5,008 nt of DNA from Candidatus Zhuqueibacterota bacterium 4484_219. GTDB taxonomy: Bacteria > Zhuqueibacterota > JdFR-76 > 4484-219. The stretch lies in NCBI GenBank assembly GCA_002085035.1, contig MZGM01000125.1, positions 1 through 5,008 of the forward strand, in the 5' to 3' direction. Below are positions 1 through 4,861 of the stretch, in pieces (positions within the stretch are counted from its first letter, which is position 1; each line of letters starts with the position of its first letter). Under the pieces are notes generated by a model. That model was not told the DNA's origin. It was given only the letters and a program-made list of their open reading frames with translations, and did not search any database. A program made the translations under genes and the position numbers.

Positions 1-221
1 TCCCTGCCATCCCAGACTACCGTGTGCAAACCTGCATCTATTGCACCATCCACCAGAGTCCTCACCCTCTGACCCAGGAGGTTGTAGATTTCCACGGTGA
101 CATGGCTAGTCTTGGGGAGGGTGAAGCCAGAGACACTTGTGAGAGTTGTACCAACTTCCAGATTTGGAAGCAGCTTAATAACAGTTTTGAAGGTCAAGGT
201 GGAGTAAAAAAAGTAACAACT
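1..221 (-). pseudogene. Remnant of an FlgD-like / type IX sorting C-terminal module, partial
   Basis: Read on the minus strand, an open frame follows a TGA at 224-222 and runs off the left edge (73 full codons). It has no ATG. Its last ~41 codons (from about base 125 down) read FTLPKTSHVTVEIYNLLGQ, then RVRTLVDGAIDAGLHTVVWD. This is the classic pattern of the FlgD-like Ig fold or Por secretion tail: IYNLLGQ, then RTLVDG, then AGxHxVxWDG. In that family these tails end large secreted or cell-surface proteins, and the hallmark PNPFNP-type motif comes just before the module. Here that place holds a degenerate stretch (PNLEVGTTLTSVSG). A neighbouring frame shows LDLQNCY then a stop, which could be the eroded upstream part after a frameshift. 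The csp terminator lies directly upstream, so no promoter or start is evident. I infer a broken 3' gene end. A rearranged but live gene with an unusual start is less likely. The last ~25 residues of the module would lie outside the window. Confidence 0.6.
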
Positions 222-235
222 TCAATCCGGGATTA

Positions 236-279
236 TTCCAAAACAAAAAGGTCCCTGTCCATAACAGACAGGGACCTTT
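236..279 (-). terminator. Intrinsic terminator of the cold-shock gene
   Basis: A perfect 13-bp inverted repeat (AAAGGTCCCTGTC at 247-259, its complement at 267-279) has a 7-base loop. On the minus strand it is followed by TTTTTGTTTT. It starts 18 bases after the cold-shock stop codon. On the plus strand no T-run follows, so it acts in the minus direction. Confidence 0.92.
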
Positions 280-297
280 ACATCACACAACGAAGGG

Positions 298-498
298 CTA
301 TGTTTTCGATACATTGGTTGCTTGAAATCCTTTCGGACCTCTTTCAACTTCAAATTGTACATGATCACCTTCATTCAACGATTTGAAACCGTCACCAACG
401 ATTGCATTATAATGCACAAAAACGTCGTTTCCGGATTCACGCTGAATGAAACCATAACCTTTGGCTTCGTTAAACCACTTTACGACTCCTTTTTCCAT
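298..498 (-). CDS. csp: Cold-shock domain protein (CspA family)
   Basis: A 66-residue protein, the normal length for a single cold-shock domain, which is a five-stranded OB-fold barrel. It binds single-stranded RNA and DNA in the cytoplasm and usually acts as an RNA chaperone or antiterminator. Landmarks are KGVVKWFN at residues 3-10, RNP1 KGYGFI at 13-18, and RNP2 VFVHY at 26-30 (the usual form is VFVHF, so the last aromatic is Tyr here). The nucleic-acid-stacking residues W8, F9, F17, F27 and H29 are all present. The start is supported by AAAGGTG at 512-506, seven bases before the ATG. The gene ends in the strong hairpin at 247-279. Upstream lies a 294-base gap with inverted repeats, which suggests a long structured leader as in many csp genes. 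Whether it is cold-induced or constitutive cannot be told from sequence. Confidence 0.97.
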   Translation of the reverse strand: MEKGVVKWFNEAKGYGFIQRESGNDVFVHYNAIVGDGFKSLNEGDHVQFEVERGPKGFQATNVSKT

Positions 499-568
499 GA
501 GGAATCACCTTTCTGTAAGGTTTTGTTTGATGCGTACAACCAGCTTCTTGCCCTTTCGTAAATAAGGA

Positions 569-608
569 TTGCGTGTTGTGCTCACACCTTCTGCTCGCCC
601 ACACGCAA
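569..608 (-). repeat. Inverted repeat in the csp leader
   Basis: TTGCGTGT (569-576) and ACACGCAA (601-608) can pair as an 8-bp stem around a 24-base loop. On the minus strand two more G-C pairs are possible past a one-base bulge. The arms lie 71-110 bases before the csp start codon, inside the probable 5' leader. A small TGTG/CACA dyad sits inside the loop. This may be an RNA structure that regulates csp translation. The structure is seen in the sequence; the role is inferred. Confidence 0.45.
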
Positions 609-729
609 CCACCAAATGTCTGCTGGAACGATCGTACAAAACCTTTTCACAGCATAACACTTTCTTTAAGGCGCAAAAACGGTGTACTGTTATTTGCCCG
701 CCTCAGTGGCGAATTCCCAAAAGGGAACA

Positions 730-750
730 AATTAATGTACTACATTAATT
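730..750. promoter_or_regulatory. 21-bp palindrome, operator-like
   Basis: The arms AATTAATGTA (730-739) and TACATTAATT (741-750) are perfect complements around a single central base. This symmetry fits the binding site of a dimeric repressor better than an RNA hairpin, because it leaves almost no loop and no T-run follows. It overlaps the spacer and -10 of the candidate minus-strand promoter at 734-762. The cognate regulator is not in the window. Confidence 0.5.
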
Positions 751-762
751 ACCCAAAAGCAA
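734..762 (-). promoter_or_regulatory. Candidate promoter upstream of csp
   Basis: On the minus strand, TTGCTT (762-757), a 17-base spacer and TACATT (739-734). Both boxes are imperfect, so the call is weak. If used, transcription would start near 727 and give csp a leader of about 230 bases. An alternative closer to the gene is an extended -10, TGTTATGCT (659-651), which lacks a good -35 and would give a leader of about 145 bases. Confidence 0.33.
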
Positions 763-792
763 CAGTTATTTTACGTTTTTCAATATTTTTTT

Positions 793-1587
793 CTACTCCA
801 AAGCGTAAACCTCTGGACGTCGATCTTTGAAAATATGGTTATGGGTAGTAAGCCACTTATCTCGCGCCGCTGCAGGATCAATCTTGATTACTTTTAACTC
901 CTCAGTATCTGCTTTCAGACGAAAAAGTAAGTTACCTTTGGGATCGACAATTTGGCTTTGACCGATAAAGTGGAGTTCGTTCCGATCGCCTCGCTTTTCT
1001 GTTCCGATGCGGTTTGCTGTCATCGTAAAAACCCGGTTTTCGATTGCTCGAGTGATCATAGCATCCGGACAATAAGGCAATACCAAATTGGCAGGTTGAC
1101 AAAGAATATCCGCTCCCTGCAAAGCCAGGGTACGCGCCACCTCGGGAAAAATCCAATCAAAGCAAATCATCAGTCCTATTTTGGCCATTCCGATATCATA
1201 GACACGAAAGCCCTTATCTCCTGGCTGAAACCACAGTTTTTCCTCATAGAATAGATGCACCTTCCGATAGTGCCCCAGATAGCCTTGGGGGCCAATCAAC
1301 ACCGCGCTATTGTAAAATCCCTCTGTAGCTTTTTCCGCTATGCCAGCAACAATGTAACCTTGTTGTCTCTGTGCAATTCTTATCAAACGTTCTGTAGTAT
1401 AGCCATTGGGAATAAGTTCCGCCTGATGTTCGAGTTCTTTCCTATCAATAAATTGGTATCCTGTATTGAACAACTCTGGCAGTACTGCCAGATCCCAGGA
1501 TTTGGTTATCAGAAACTCCTCGGCTCGATTTACATTCATTTCTACCTTACCAAATTTCGGCTGAAATTGGAGAACGCCAATTTTCAT
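793..1587 (-). CDS. Nitrilase-superfamily (carbon-nitrogen) hydrolase, archaeal PaNit-like
   Basis: A 264-residue cytoplasmic enzyme, typical length for a single-domain C-N hydrolase. The Glu-Lys-Cys catalytic set is complete: E38 in LPELFNTGY, K109 in YRKVHLF and C142 in MICFDWIFPE. The second structural Glu is at 115/116 in FYEEKLWF. From memory, the protein follows the hyperthermophilic nitrilase of Pyrococcus (PH0642/PaNit) almost block by block: HLFYxEK, FxPGD, MICFDWxFPE, ARTLAL, PANLV, RAxENRV and a C-terminal IFKDRRxE. Those enzymes cleave small aliphatic dinitriles in vitro. The in vivo substrate could equally be an amide or carbamoyl compound, so no symbol is given. The start is supported by AGGAGT at 1601-1596, eight bases before the ATG. 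The gene is divergent from the outer-membrane protein gene and has its own promoter at 1641-1669. Family assignment is firm; substrate is open. Confidence 0.94.
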   Translation of the reverse strand: MKIGVLQFQPKFGKVEMNVNRAEEFLITKSWDLAVLPELFNTGYQFIDRKELEHQAELIPNGYTTERLIRIAQRQQGYIVAGIAEKATEGFYNSAVLIGPQGYLGHYRKVHLFYEEKLWFQPGDKGFRVYDIGMAKIGLMICFDWIFPEVARTLALQGADILCQPANLVLPYCPDAMITRAIENRVFTMTANRIGTEKRGDRNELHFIGQSQIVDPKGNLLFRLKADTEELKVIKIDPAAARDKWLTTHNHIFKDRRPEVYALE

Positions 1588-1633
1588 CGCTTATTACTCC
1601 TAATTTAGAGGTTGGAAACTACTAAAGTTAATA

Positions 1634-1690
1634 CCGGTACAATGTAAGGATTTCCAAGGAAATTGTCAATCAATTTTCTTTGCCGGTACA
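1634..1690. repeat. Pair of TGTACCGG sites flanking the nitrilase promoter
   Basis: The 8-mer CCGGTACA (TGTACCGG on the minus strand) occurs at 1634-1641 and again, in the same orientation, at 1683-1690, 49 bases apart. The first copy sits on the start point of the nitrilase promoter and is part of the palindrome TACCGGTA (1632-1639). The second lies 14 bases upstream of its -35. This is the layout expected of a two-site operator. No regulator gene is present nearby. Confidence 0.45.
1641..1669 (-). promoter_or_regulatory. Sigma-70-like promoter of the nitrilase gene
   Basis: On the minus strand, a perfect TTGACA (1669-1664), a 17-base spacer and TACATT (1646-1641). The predicted start is near 1634, about 47 bases before the nitrilase ATG. 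The -35 lies within a dyad (AAGGAAATTG 1656-1665, CAATTTTCTT 1671-1680, one G-T pair). The -10 abuts one of two TGTACCGG copies. Confidence 0.65.
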
Positions 1691-1754
1691 GGATTCACAA
1701 CTTTCAATATTGGCCTACTCGGGGAGTTGAAATAAGGACAGATTTAAATTTCGC

Positions 1755-1783
1755 TTGACATTATCTTAAAATCCTCTTATTTT
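1755..1783 (+). promoter_or_regulatory. Sigma-70-like promoter of the outer-membrane protein gene
   Basis: A perfect TTGACA (1755-1760), a 17-base spacer and TATTTT (1778-1783). Transcription would start near 1790, giving a leader of about 39 bases before the ATG at 1829. This placement also rules out the TTG at 1787 as the translation start. Confidence 0.65.
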
Positions 1784-1828
1784 ATATTGGTTACTGAAAA
1801 ATCATCACCTAAAGATAAGGGCACTCTC

Positions 1829-2593
1829 ATGGATAAAAAAATAATAAGTGGCTTGTTTTTCTTTCTGTTGTTAGTAATCGTTAGCATGGTTTGCACAGCT
1901 CAAGAACAATTTCCCCCACCTCGGATGTTGATTGACACTCCCACGGCTGGCACTTTAACACGAGGTAGCTATGACGTAACTTTACGTTTGTACCCACAGG
2001 GGGGAGTAATAGCATCAGTAGGGATCGGCCTATCTTCGCGCTTGCTTCTTGGCCTTTCCTATGGTGGCGAAAACGTTATCGGGGAAGGGAAAGTAAACTG
2101 GAACCCTGATCCGGGTGTACAGCTCCGCTATCGCCTCATTGATGAAAATATCGCCTTACCAGCTATTGTCTTGGGGTTCGATTCTCAGGGATATGGAGCT
2201 TACATCGATTCAACCAAGCGTTACACCGTCAAATCACGGGGCTTTTTTGCTGTTGCTAGTAAAAATTATGTTTTCCTTGGTGACCTTAGTCTCCACGGCG
2301 GCATTAATTACAGCCTGGAGAAAAGCGACGGCGATTCCGATCCTAATCTTTTCGTGGGCATCATTAAAAGCCTCAACCCCGATCTCGCTCTGGTTGCTGA
2401 ATATGATTTTGCTCTCAACGATAACGAAGACAACGCACTCGGTTCAGGCAAAGGCTATTTCAACGCTGGTCTCCGCTGGACGTTCGCCCAGCAGCTCTAC
2501 ATTGAAATAAGCTTAAAAAACATCCTTCAAAATAAACACAACATACCTTACTCCAATCGAGAGATCAAAATTAATTATTATGAACATTTTTAG
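1829..2593 (+). CDS. Short YjbH-like outer-membrane beta-barrel protein
   Basis: A 254-residue exported protein. The N-terminus MDKKIISGLFFFLLLVIVS is a signal peptide, with probable cleavage after CTA (residue 24). The mature part is rich in alternating, Gly/aromatic beta strands: ASVGIGLSSRLLLGLSYGG, then a PGVQLRYRLIDE block, PAIVLGFDSQGYG, SLHGGINYSLE and ALVAEYDFALND, ending in Phe as many barrel proteins do. The LGFDSQGYG and EYDFALND blocks resemble YjbH-type proteins and uncharacterised relatives in FCB bacteria. Full YjbH proteins are much longer and are linked to exopolysaccharide export. This short form is usually hypothetical, and no polysaccharide genes lie nearby. TAAGGG (1816-1821) is seven bases before the chosen ATG. 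The frame stays open up to a TTG at 1787, but that lies right at the promoter. Localisation is well supported; function is unknown. Confidence 0.85.
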   Translation: MDKKIISGLFFFLLLVIVSMVCTAQEQFPPPRMLIDTPTAGTLTRGSYDVTLRLYPQGGVIASVGIGLSSRLLLGLSYGGENVIGEGKVNWNPDPGVQLRYRLIDENIALPAIVLGFDSQGYGAYIDSTKRYTVKSRGFFAVASKNYVFLGDLSLHGGINYSLEKSDGDSDPNLFVGIIKSLNPDLALVAEYDFALNDNEDNALGSGKGYFNAGLRWTFAQQLYIEISLKNILQNKHNIPYSNREIKINYYEHF

Positions 2594-2744
2594 CCCCTTA
2601 ATTATTAGTCGTCTCATTGCGCTACGAATCTCTTCGTAACCACAGCTAATCAGGGCTTCCTCCCAATTCCTCCACAGTACTGTCAATCAAATCTTTGCTT
2701 TTTGCAAAAAATCTAACCGCCAACCTGGGGCAGGAGTTCGCAAA

Positions 2745-2753
2745 TTATCCACA
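2745..2753 (+). promoter_or_regulatory. Single DnaA-box 9-mer
   Basis: TTATCCACA is an exact match to the consensus DnaA box. It lies inside an imperfect dyad (GCAAATTAT 2740-2748, ATAATGCGC 2753-2761). I found no second copy, so an origin is not supported. A lone regulatory or titration site, or chance, are the options. Confidence 0.3.
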
Positions 2754-2783
2754 TAATGCGCAAAGATTATTAATAGCTCAGCA

Positions 2784-2820
2784 CCCTCTGCGCCTTCTTT
2801 GCCTTCTCTGCGGTTGAATT
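2784..2820. repeat. Dispersed CTCTGCG/CTTTGC-type repeat fragment
   Basis: The stretch contains CTCTGCGCCTTCTTTGCC followed by TTCTCTGCGGTTGAATT, a quasi-repeated pyrimidine-rich sequence. Read on the minus strand it gives FNRREGKEGAEGAE. From general recall, near-identical strings recur between genes in many environmental bacterial genomes and are often mis-called as small proteins. I treat it as a non-coding repeat remnant. Confidence 0.55.
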
Positions 2821-2851
2821 GCGTTAAGGAATCATTAATCGGAAAAAAGAG

Positions 2852-2880
2852 TTGCTTTTGTGCAGAAAATCTGTTATTTT
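2852..2880 (+). promoter_or_regulatory. Candidate promoter of the five-gene run
   Basis: TTGCTT (2852-2857), a 17-base spacer and TATTTT (2875-2880). The -10 is identical to that of the outer-membrane gene promoter. The predicted start is near 2887, about 44 bases before the first ATG. The -35 is a weak match. Confidence 0.45.
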
Positions 2881-2930
2881 TGAATATTGATCTTGATTCC
2901 ATAATGCAAAAAAACGAGGAGGTGTAACCA

Positions 2931-3131
2931 ATGGCTGAATGTCCAAATCTGAAGGATAATCTAACAAAGTGTAATTGTACTTATGAACCATGTTCCCGTA
3001 AGGGGCGCTGTTGTGAATGCTTATCTTACCACTGGCAACACGGCGAGTTACCAGCTTGCTTTTTTCCACCGGAGGTTGAACGGACGTACGATCGCTCTCT
3101 CCAGCGATTTCTTGCATTGCATACCAAGTAA
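2931..3131 (+). CDS. Cys-rich small protein, DUF6485-like
   Basis: A 66-residue protein with eight cysteines: C4, C14, C16, C21, C27, C28, C30 and C43. The pattern CNCTYEPCSRKGRCCECL (14-31), then GELPACFFPPEVERTYDRS (38-56), matches the small family I know as DUF6485, common in anaerobic and uncultured bacteria. Its function is not known to me. The clustered cysteines suggest zinc or an iron-sulphur centre, which is inference. There is no signal peptide or membrane segment, so it is probably cytoplasmic. The start is well fixed by GAGGAGGTG (2916-2924), the strongest ribosome site in the window, eight bases from the ATG when measured from AGGAGG. It is the first gene of the run that leads to ispG, 20 bases before the HAD phosphatase gene. 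Confidence 0.88.
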   Translation: MAECPNLKDNLTKCNCTYEPCSRKGRCCECLSYHWQHGELPACFFPPEVERTYDRSLQRFLALHTK

Positions 3132-3151
3132 AACCAAATCAGCCGTTACAA

Positions 3152-3826
3152 ATGACAACACAATCCAAATTTGACACCGTGATTTTTGATTTAGATGGTA
3201 CCATTGTCGACACCGCTTTTGATGTAATGACGTGTGTCAATTTAGTGCGTGAAGAGTGGGGATTATCTCCTATTTCATTAATCGAAACACAACAAGCTAT
3301 TGGTCCCGGACCGCGGCGTTTTGTAGAAATGGTTTTGCCCCCTGAGCTATATTACCGCAGAAAAGAGTTCATGCAACGCTTCCGTAATTTGTACCAGAAT
3401 CATCTGTTAGATCAAACCCAACTTTTCCCGGGAATAATGGAACTCCTTCAGGAACTGAAACGCGGTAAAATCAAAATGGTGGTGGCTACTAACAAACCTC
3501 GGTCCTTTTGCCTGGGCATTTTGAAAGGGTTAAATTGCCAAAGCTTCTTCAACTTTATTTTGGGACCTGAAGATGTGACAAATCACAAACCACAGCCAGA
3601 TATAGTACTGAAGGCTATTGAGCTTACCCAATCCACTGTAAAACGTACATTGATGATAGGAGACACAGATAATGACATCATGTCTGGCCGAAATGCAGGA
3701 GTAAAAACATGTGCTGTAACTTATGGATATGGTTCAGAAAACTTGCTTCGGGCGTTGCGACCAGACTTTTTGGTTTCCCATCCTTCTGAAATCACGGCAA
3801 TAATTTTAAACTGTCAAACTCAATAG
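3152..3826 (+). CDS. HAD-superfamily phosphatase, phosphoglycolate-phosphatase (Gph) type
   Basis: A 224-residue protein, the usual length for Gph/PGMB-like HAD hydrolases with a helical C1 cap. All motifs are present: motif I DLDGT at 13-17 (nucleophile D13, acid/base D15), motif II Thr in VVATNK (T113), motif III Lys in NHKPQPD (K146), and motif IV GDTDND at 170-175 (D171, D175 for magnesium). The cap lies at about residues 20-90. These enzymes remove phosphate from small metabolites. Phosphoglycolate is the family default, but the closely related PpaX and beta-phosphoglucomutase groups cannot be excluded. The ATG follows the upstream stop by 20 bases with no clear Shine-Dalgarno sequence, which suggests coupling or an A-rich start region. 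The next gene begins 11 bases after its stop. Family certain, substrate uncertain. Confidence 0.93.
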   Translation: MTTQSKFDTVIFDLDGTIVDTAFDVMTCVNLVREEWGLSPISLIETQQAIGPGPRRFVEMVLPPELYYRRKEFMQRFRNLYQNHLLDQTQLFPGIMELLQELKRGKIKMVVATNKPRSFCLGILKGLNCQSFFNFILGPEDVTNHKPQPDIVLKAIELTQSTVKRTLMIGDTDNDIMSGRNAGVKTCAVTYGYGSENLLRALRPDFLVSHPSEITAIILNCQTQ

Positions 3827-3837
3827 AGCACGATTAA

Positions 3838-4146
3838 ATGAAAAGTTGGCTCATCTGGCTAATTATTTTTGCTGGGCTGCTATTTTCAATCACAATTACG
3901 TCCATTATAGCCCATCAAATTAAGAAAACTTTTTCAGCTAAGTACCAAAAGTATTTTTACTTATTGATTGCTCTTTACCCACTGATCAAAATACTGCAAA
4001 GTTTCGGTAAGCAGGGTTTTACTTTGAGCGATCCCTTTATGTTTTTTTGGTTTGTATTCTGGATTTTTTGCCTGGCGATGTTTTTTAAGACTAACAAACA
4101 TAGAACACTACAACATCCTGACAATCAGAAGAGAAATGTGGAATAA
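3838..4146 (+). CDS. Small membrane protein with three predicted helices
   Basis: A 102-residue protein I do not recognise. Hydrophobic segments lie at about residues 3-25 (WLIWLIIFAGLLFSITITSI), 39-54 (KYFYLLIALYPLIKIL) and 66-84 (PFMFFWFVFWIFCLAMFF). A basic stretch (HQIKKTFSAKYQK) separates the first two, and a charged, Lys/Arg-rich tail follows the third. By the positive-inside rule the first loop and the tail would be cytoplasmic. The ATG is 11 bases after the HAD stop, with no clear Shine-Dalgarno sequence. The end overlaps the lipoprotein start by 11 bases, so the two are probably translationally coupled and may act together in the envelope. A shadow frame is unlikely given the tight packing and the clean helices. 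Confidence 0.75.
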   Translation: MKSWLIWLIIFAGLLFSITITSIIAHQIKKTFSAKYQKYFYLLIALYPLIKILQSFGKQGFTLSDPFMFFWFVFWIFCLAMFFKTNKHRTLQHPDNQKRNVE

Positions 4147-4777
4147 GCGCAAAAACTTTGTCTTATTAATTACGGCCGCTGTTTTTTTTGTGCAGTGTGC
4201 CACTACTTCCCGGGGATTAAAAGAGCCGGGCAAAAAATACTCTTATTTAGTAATTGGCTCAGTAACAGTGGATTTGTTTCATTGCTATGGGATAACTGCA
4301 ACAGTGCGTTATGGAATTGAGGTAGCAATTGTAGGTAAAGTATTGGTGAAAGGAGTACCTCAGTTCCAACGATACTGGGTAACTACTGATGATAGGGGTT
4401 ATTTTGCTTTAGCAAATGTCCCCCCTGGTAAGTATGCTCTCAAAGGTTTTCGTGTACCAGTACTGGGAAATATCCAGATCACGGTGATAAACGAATTGAA
4501 AAATGCGCGCAGTAAATTTAAAGTCCAGAGGTCTCCTTACATTCCTGCCAAGGTTAATTACTTCAAATACCCTAAAGCTAAACAACGCATCGTGAATCTG
4601 CGCCACAATTATTTTCTCATAGATAGTGACAATTTGGTTTATCATCGGGAGTTTTTCCGCATTCAAAAATTCAGAACGGTTACCGGTGAAATTCTGGACG
4701 AACCTTCAGTAATAGATTATTTCATCCAACGGAATCCGCACAGTGGGTGGCTGAAATTTTTAGAAAAAAATCGATAG
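4136..4777 (+). CDS. Predicted lipoprotein with carboxypeptidase-regulatory-like domain
   Basis: A 213-residue protein. The N-terminus MWNKRKNFVLLITAAVFFVQC has a basic n-region, a hydrophobic core and Cys at 21. The lipobox FVQC is non-standard (Phe at -3, Gln at -1) but of a loose type seen in FCB bacteria, so lipidation is probable rather than certain. Residues ~36-120 form a beta-rich domain with the pattern TTDDRGYFALANVPPGKYALKG (split here only by numbering, 83-104). This is the signature end of carboxypeptidase regulatory/CNA-B-like sandwiches, which usually serve binding. The C-terminal half is basic (KNARSKFKVQRSPYIP, KYPKAKQR) and not recognised. I chose the ATG at 4136 because it places a signal sequence first. 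The frame is open further up (ATG at 4052), but that would add a non-signal extension deep inside the previous gene. It overlaps the membrane protein gene by 11 bases. Confidence 0.8.
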   Translation: MWNKRKNFVLLITAAVFFVQCATTSRGLKEPGKKYSYLVIGSVTVDLFHCYGITATVRYGIEVAIVGKVLVKGVPQFQRYWVTTDDRGYFALANVPPGKYALKGFRVPVLGNIQITVINELKNARSKFKVQRSPYIPAKVNYFKYPKAKQRIVNLRHNYFLIDSDNLVYHREFFRIQKFRTVTGEILDEPSVIDYFIQRNPHSGWLKFLEKNR

Positions 4778-4861
4778 TACCCTCACTTCAACCTTGAATT
4801 ACAGAAACATTACTATGATATTGAAATAGAGGTAGTCAAGAACAATCCGGGTGGCAAAAAG

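Larger units (their letters stand above)
2594..2851. other. Non-coding stretch after the outer-membrane gene
   Basis: No convincing gene on either strand. It contains a short stem without a T-run (TACGAA 2623-2628, loop TCTC, TTCGTA 2633-2638), a 10-bp palindrome ACAGTACTGT (2674-2683), a DnaA-box match and a dispersed-repeat fragment. No strong intrinsic terminator is visible for the upstream gene, so termination may be factor-dependent. Confidence 0.6.

Noticed and set aside
24..386. Plus-strand open frame of 120 codons at the left edge
   Set aside because: It runs through the csp terminator and lies opposite csp and the sorting-type module, with no domain or ribosome site. It is a shadow frame.
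952..1254. Plus-strand open frames opposite the nitrilase gene (952-1254 and 1255-1608)
   Set aside because: They overlap a complete, motif-intact enzyme on the other strand and have no recognisable protein features.
1787..1828. TTG at 1787 as an earlier start for the outer-membrane protein
   Set aside because: It lies at the predicted transcription start, would put charged residues before the signal peptide, and has no ribosome site, unlike the ATG at 1829.
2623..2638. TACGAA-TCTC-TTCGTA stem as a terminator
   Set aside because: Only six base pairs and no following T-run on either strand.
2674..2683. Palindrome ACAGTACTGT as an operator
   Set aside because: Ten bases, no promoter next to it and no second copy, so chance is the simplest explanation.
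2687..2902. Minus-strand frame of 71 codons containing NRREGKEGAEGAE
   Set aside because: The composition is that of a translated dispersed repeat, and its start lies within the promoter and leader region of the opposite gene. There is no sign of a real protein.
4052..4135. ATG at 4052 as start of the lipoprotein
   Set aside because: It would lie deep inside the membrane protein gene and bury the signal sequence. The ATG at 4136 gives a proper signal peptide.
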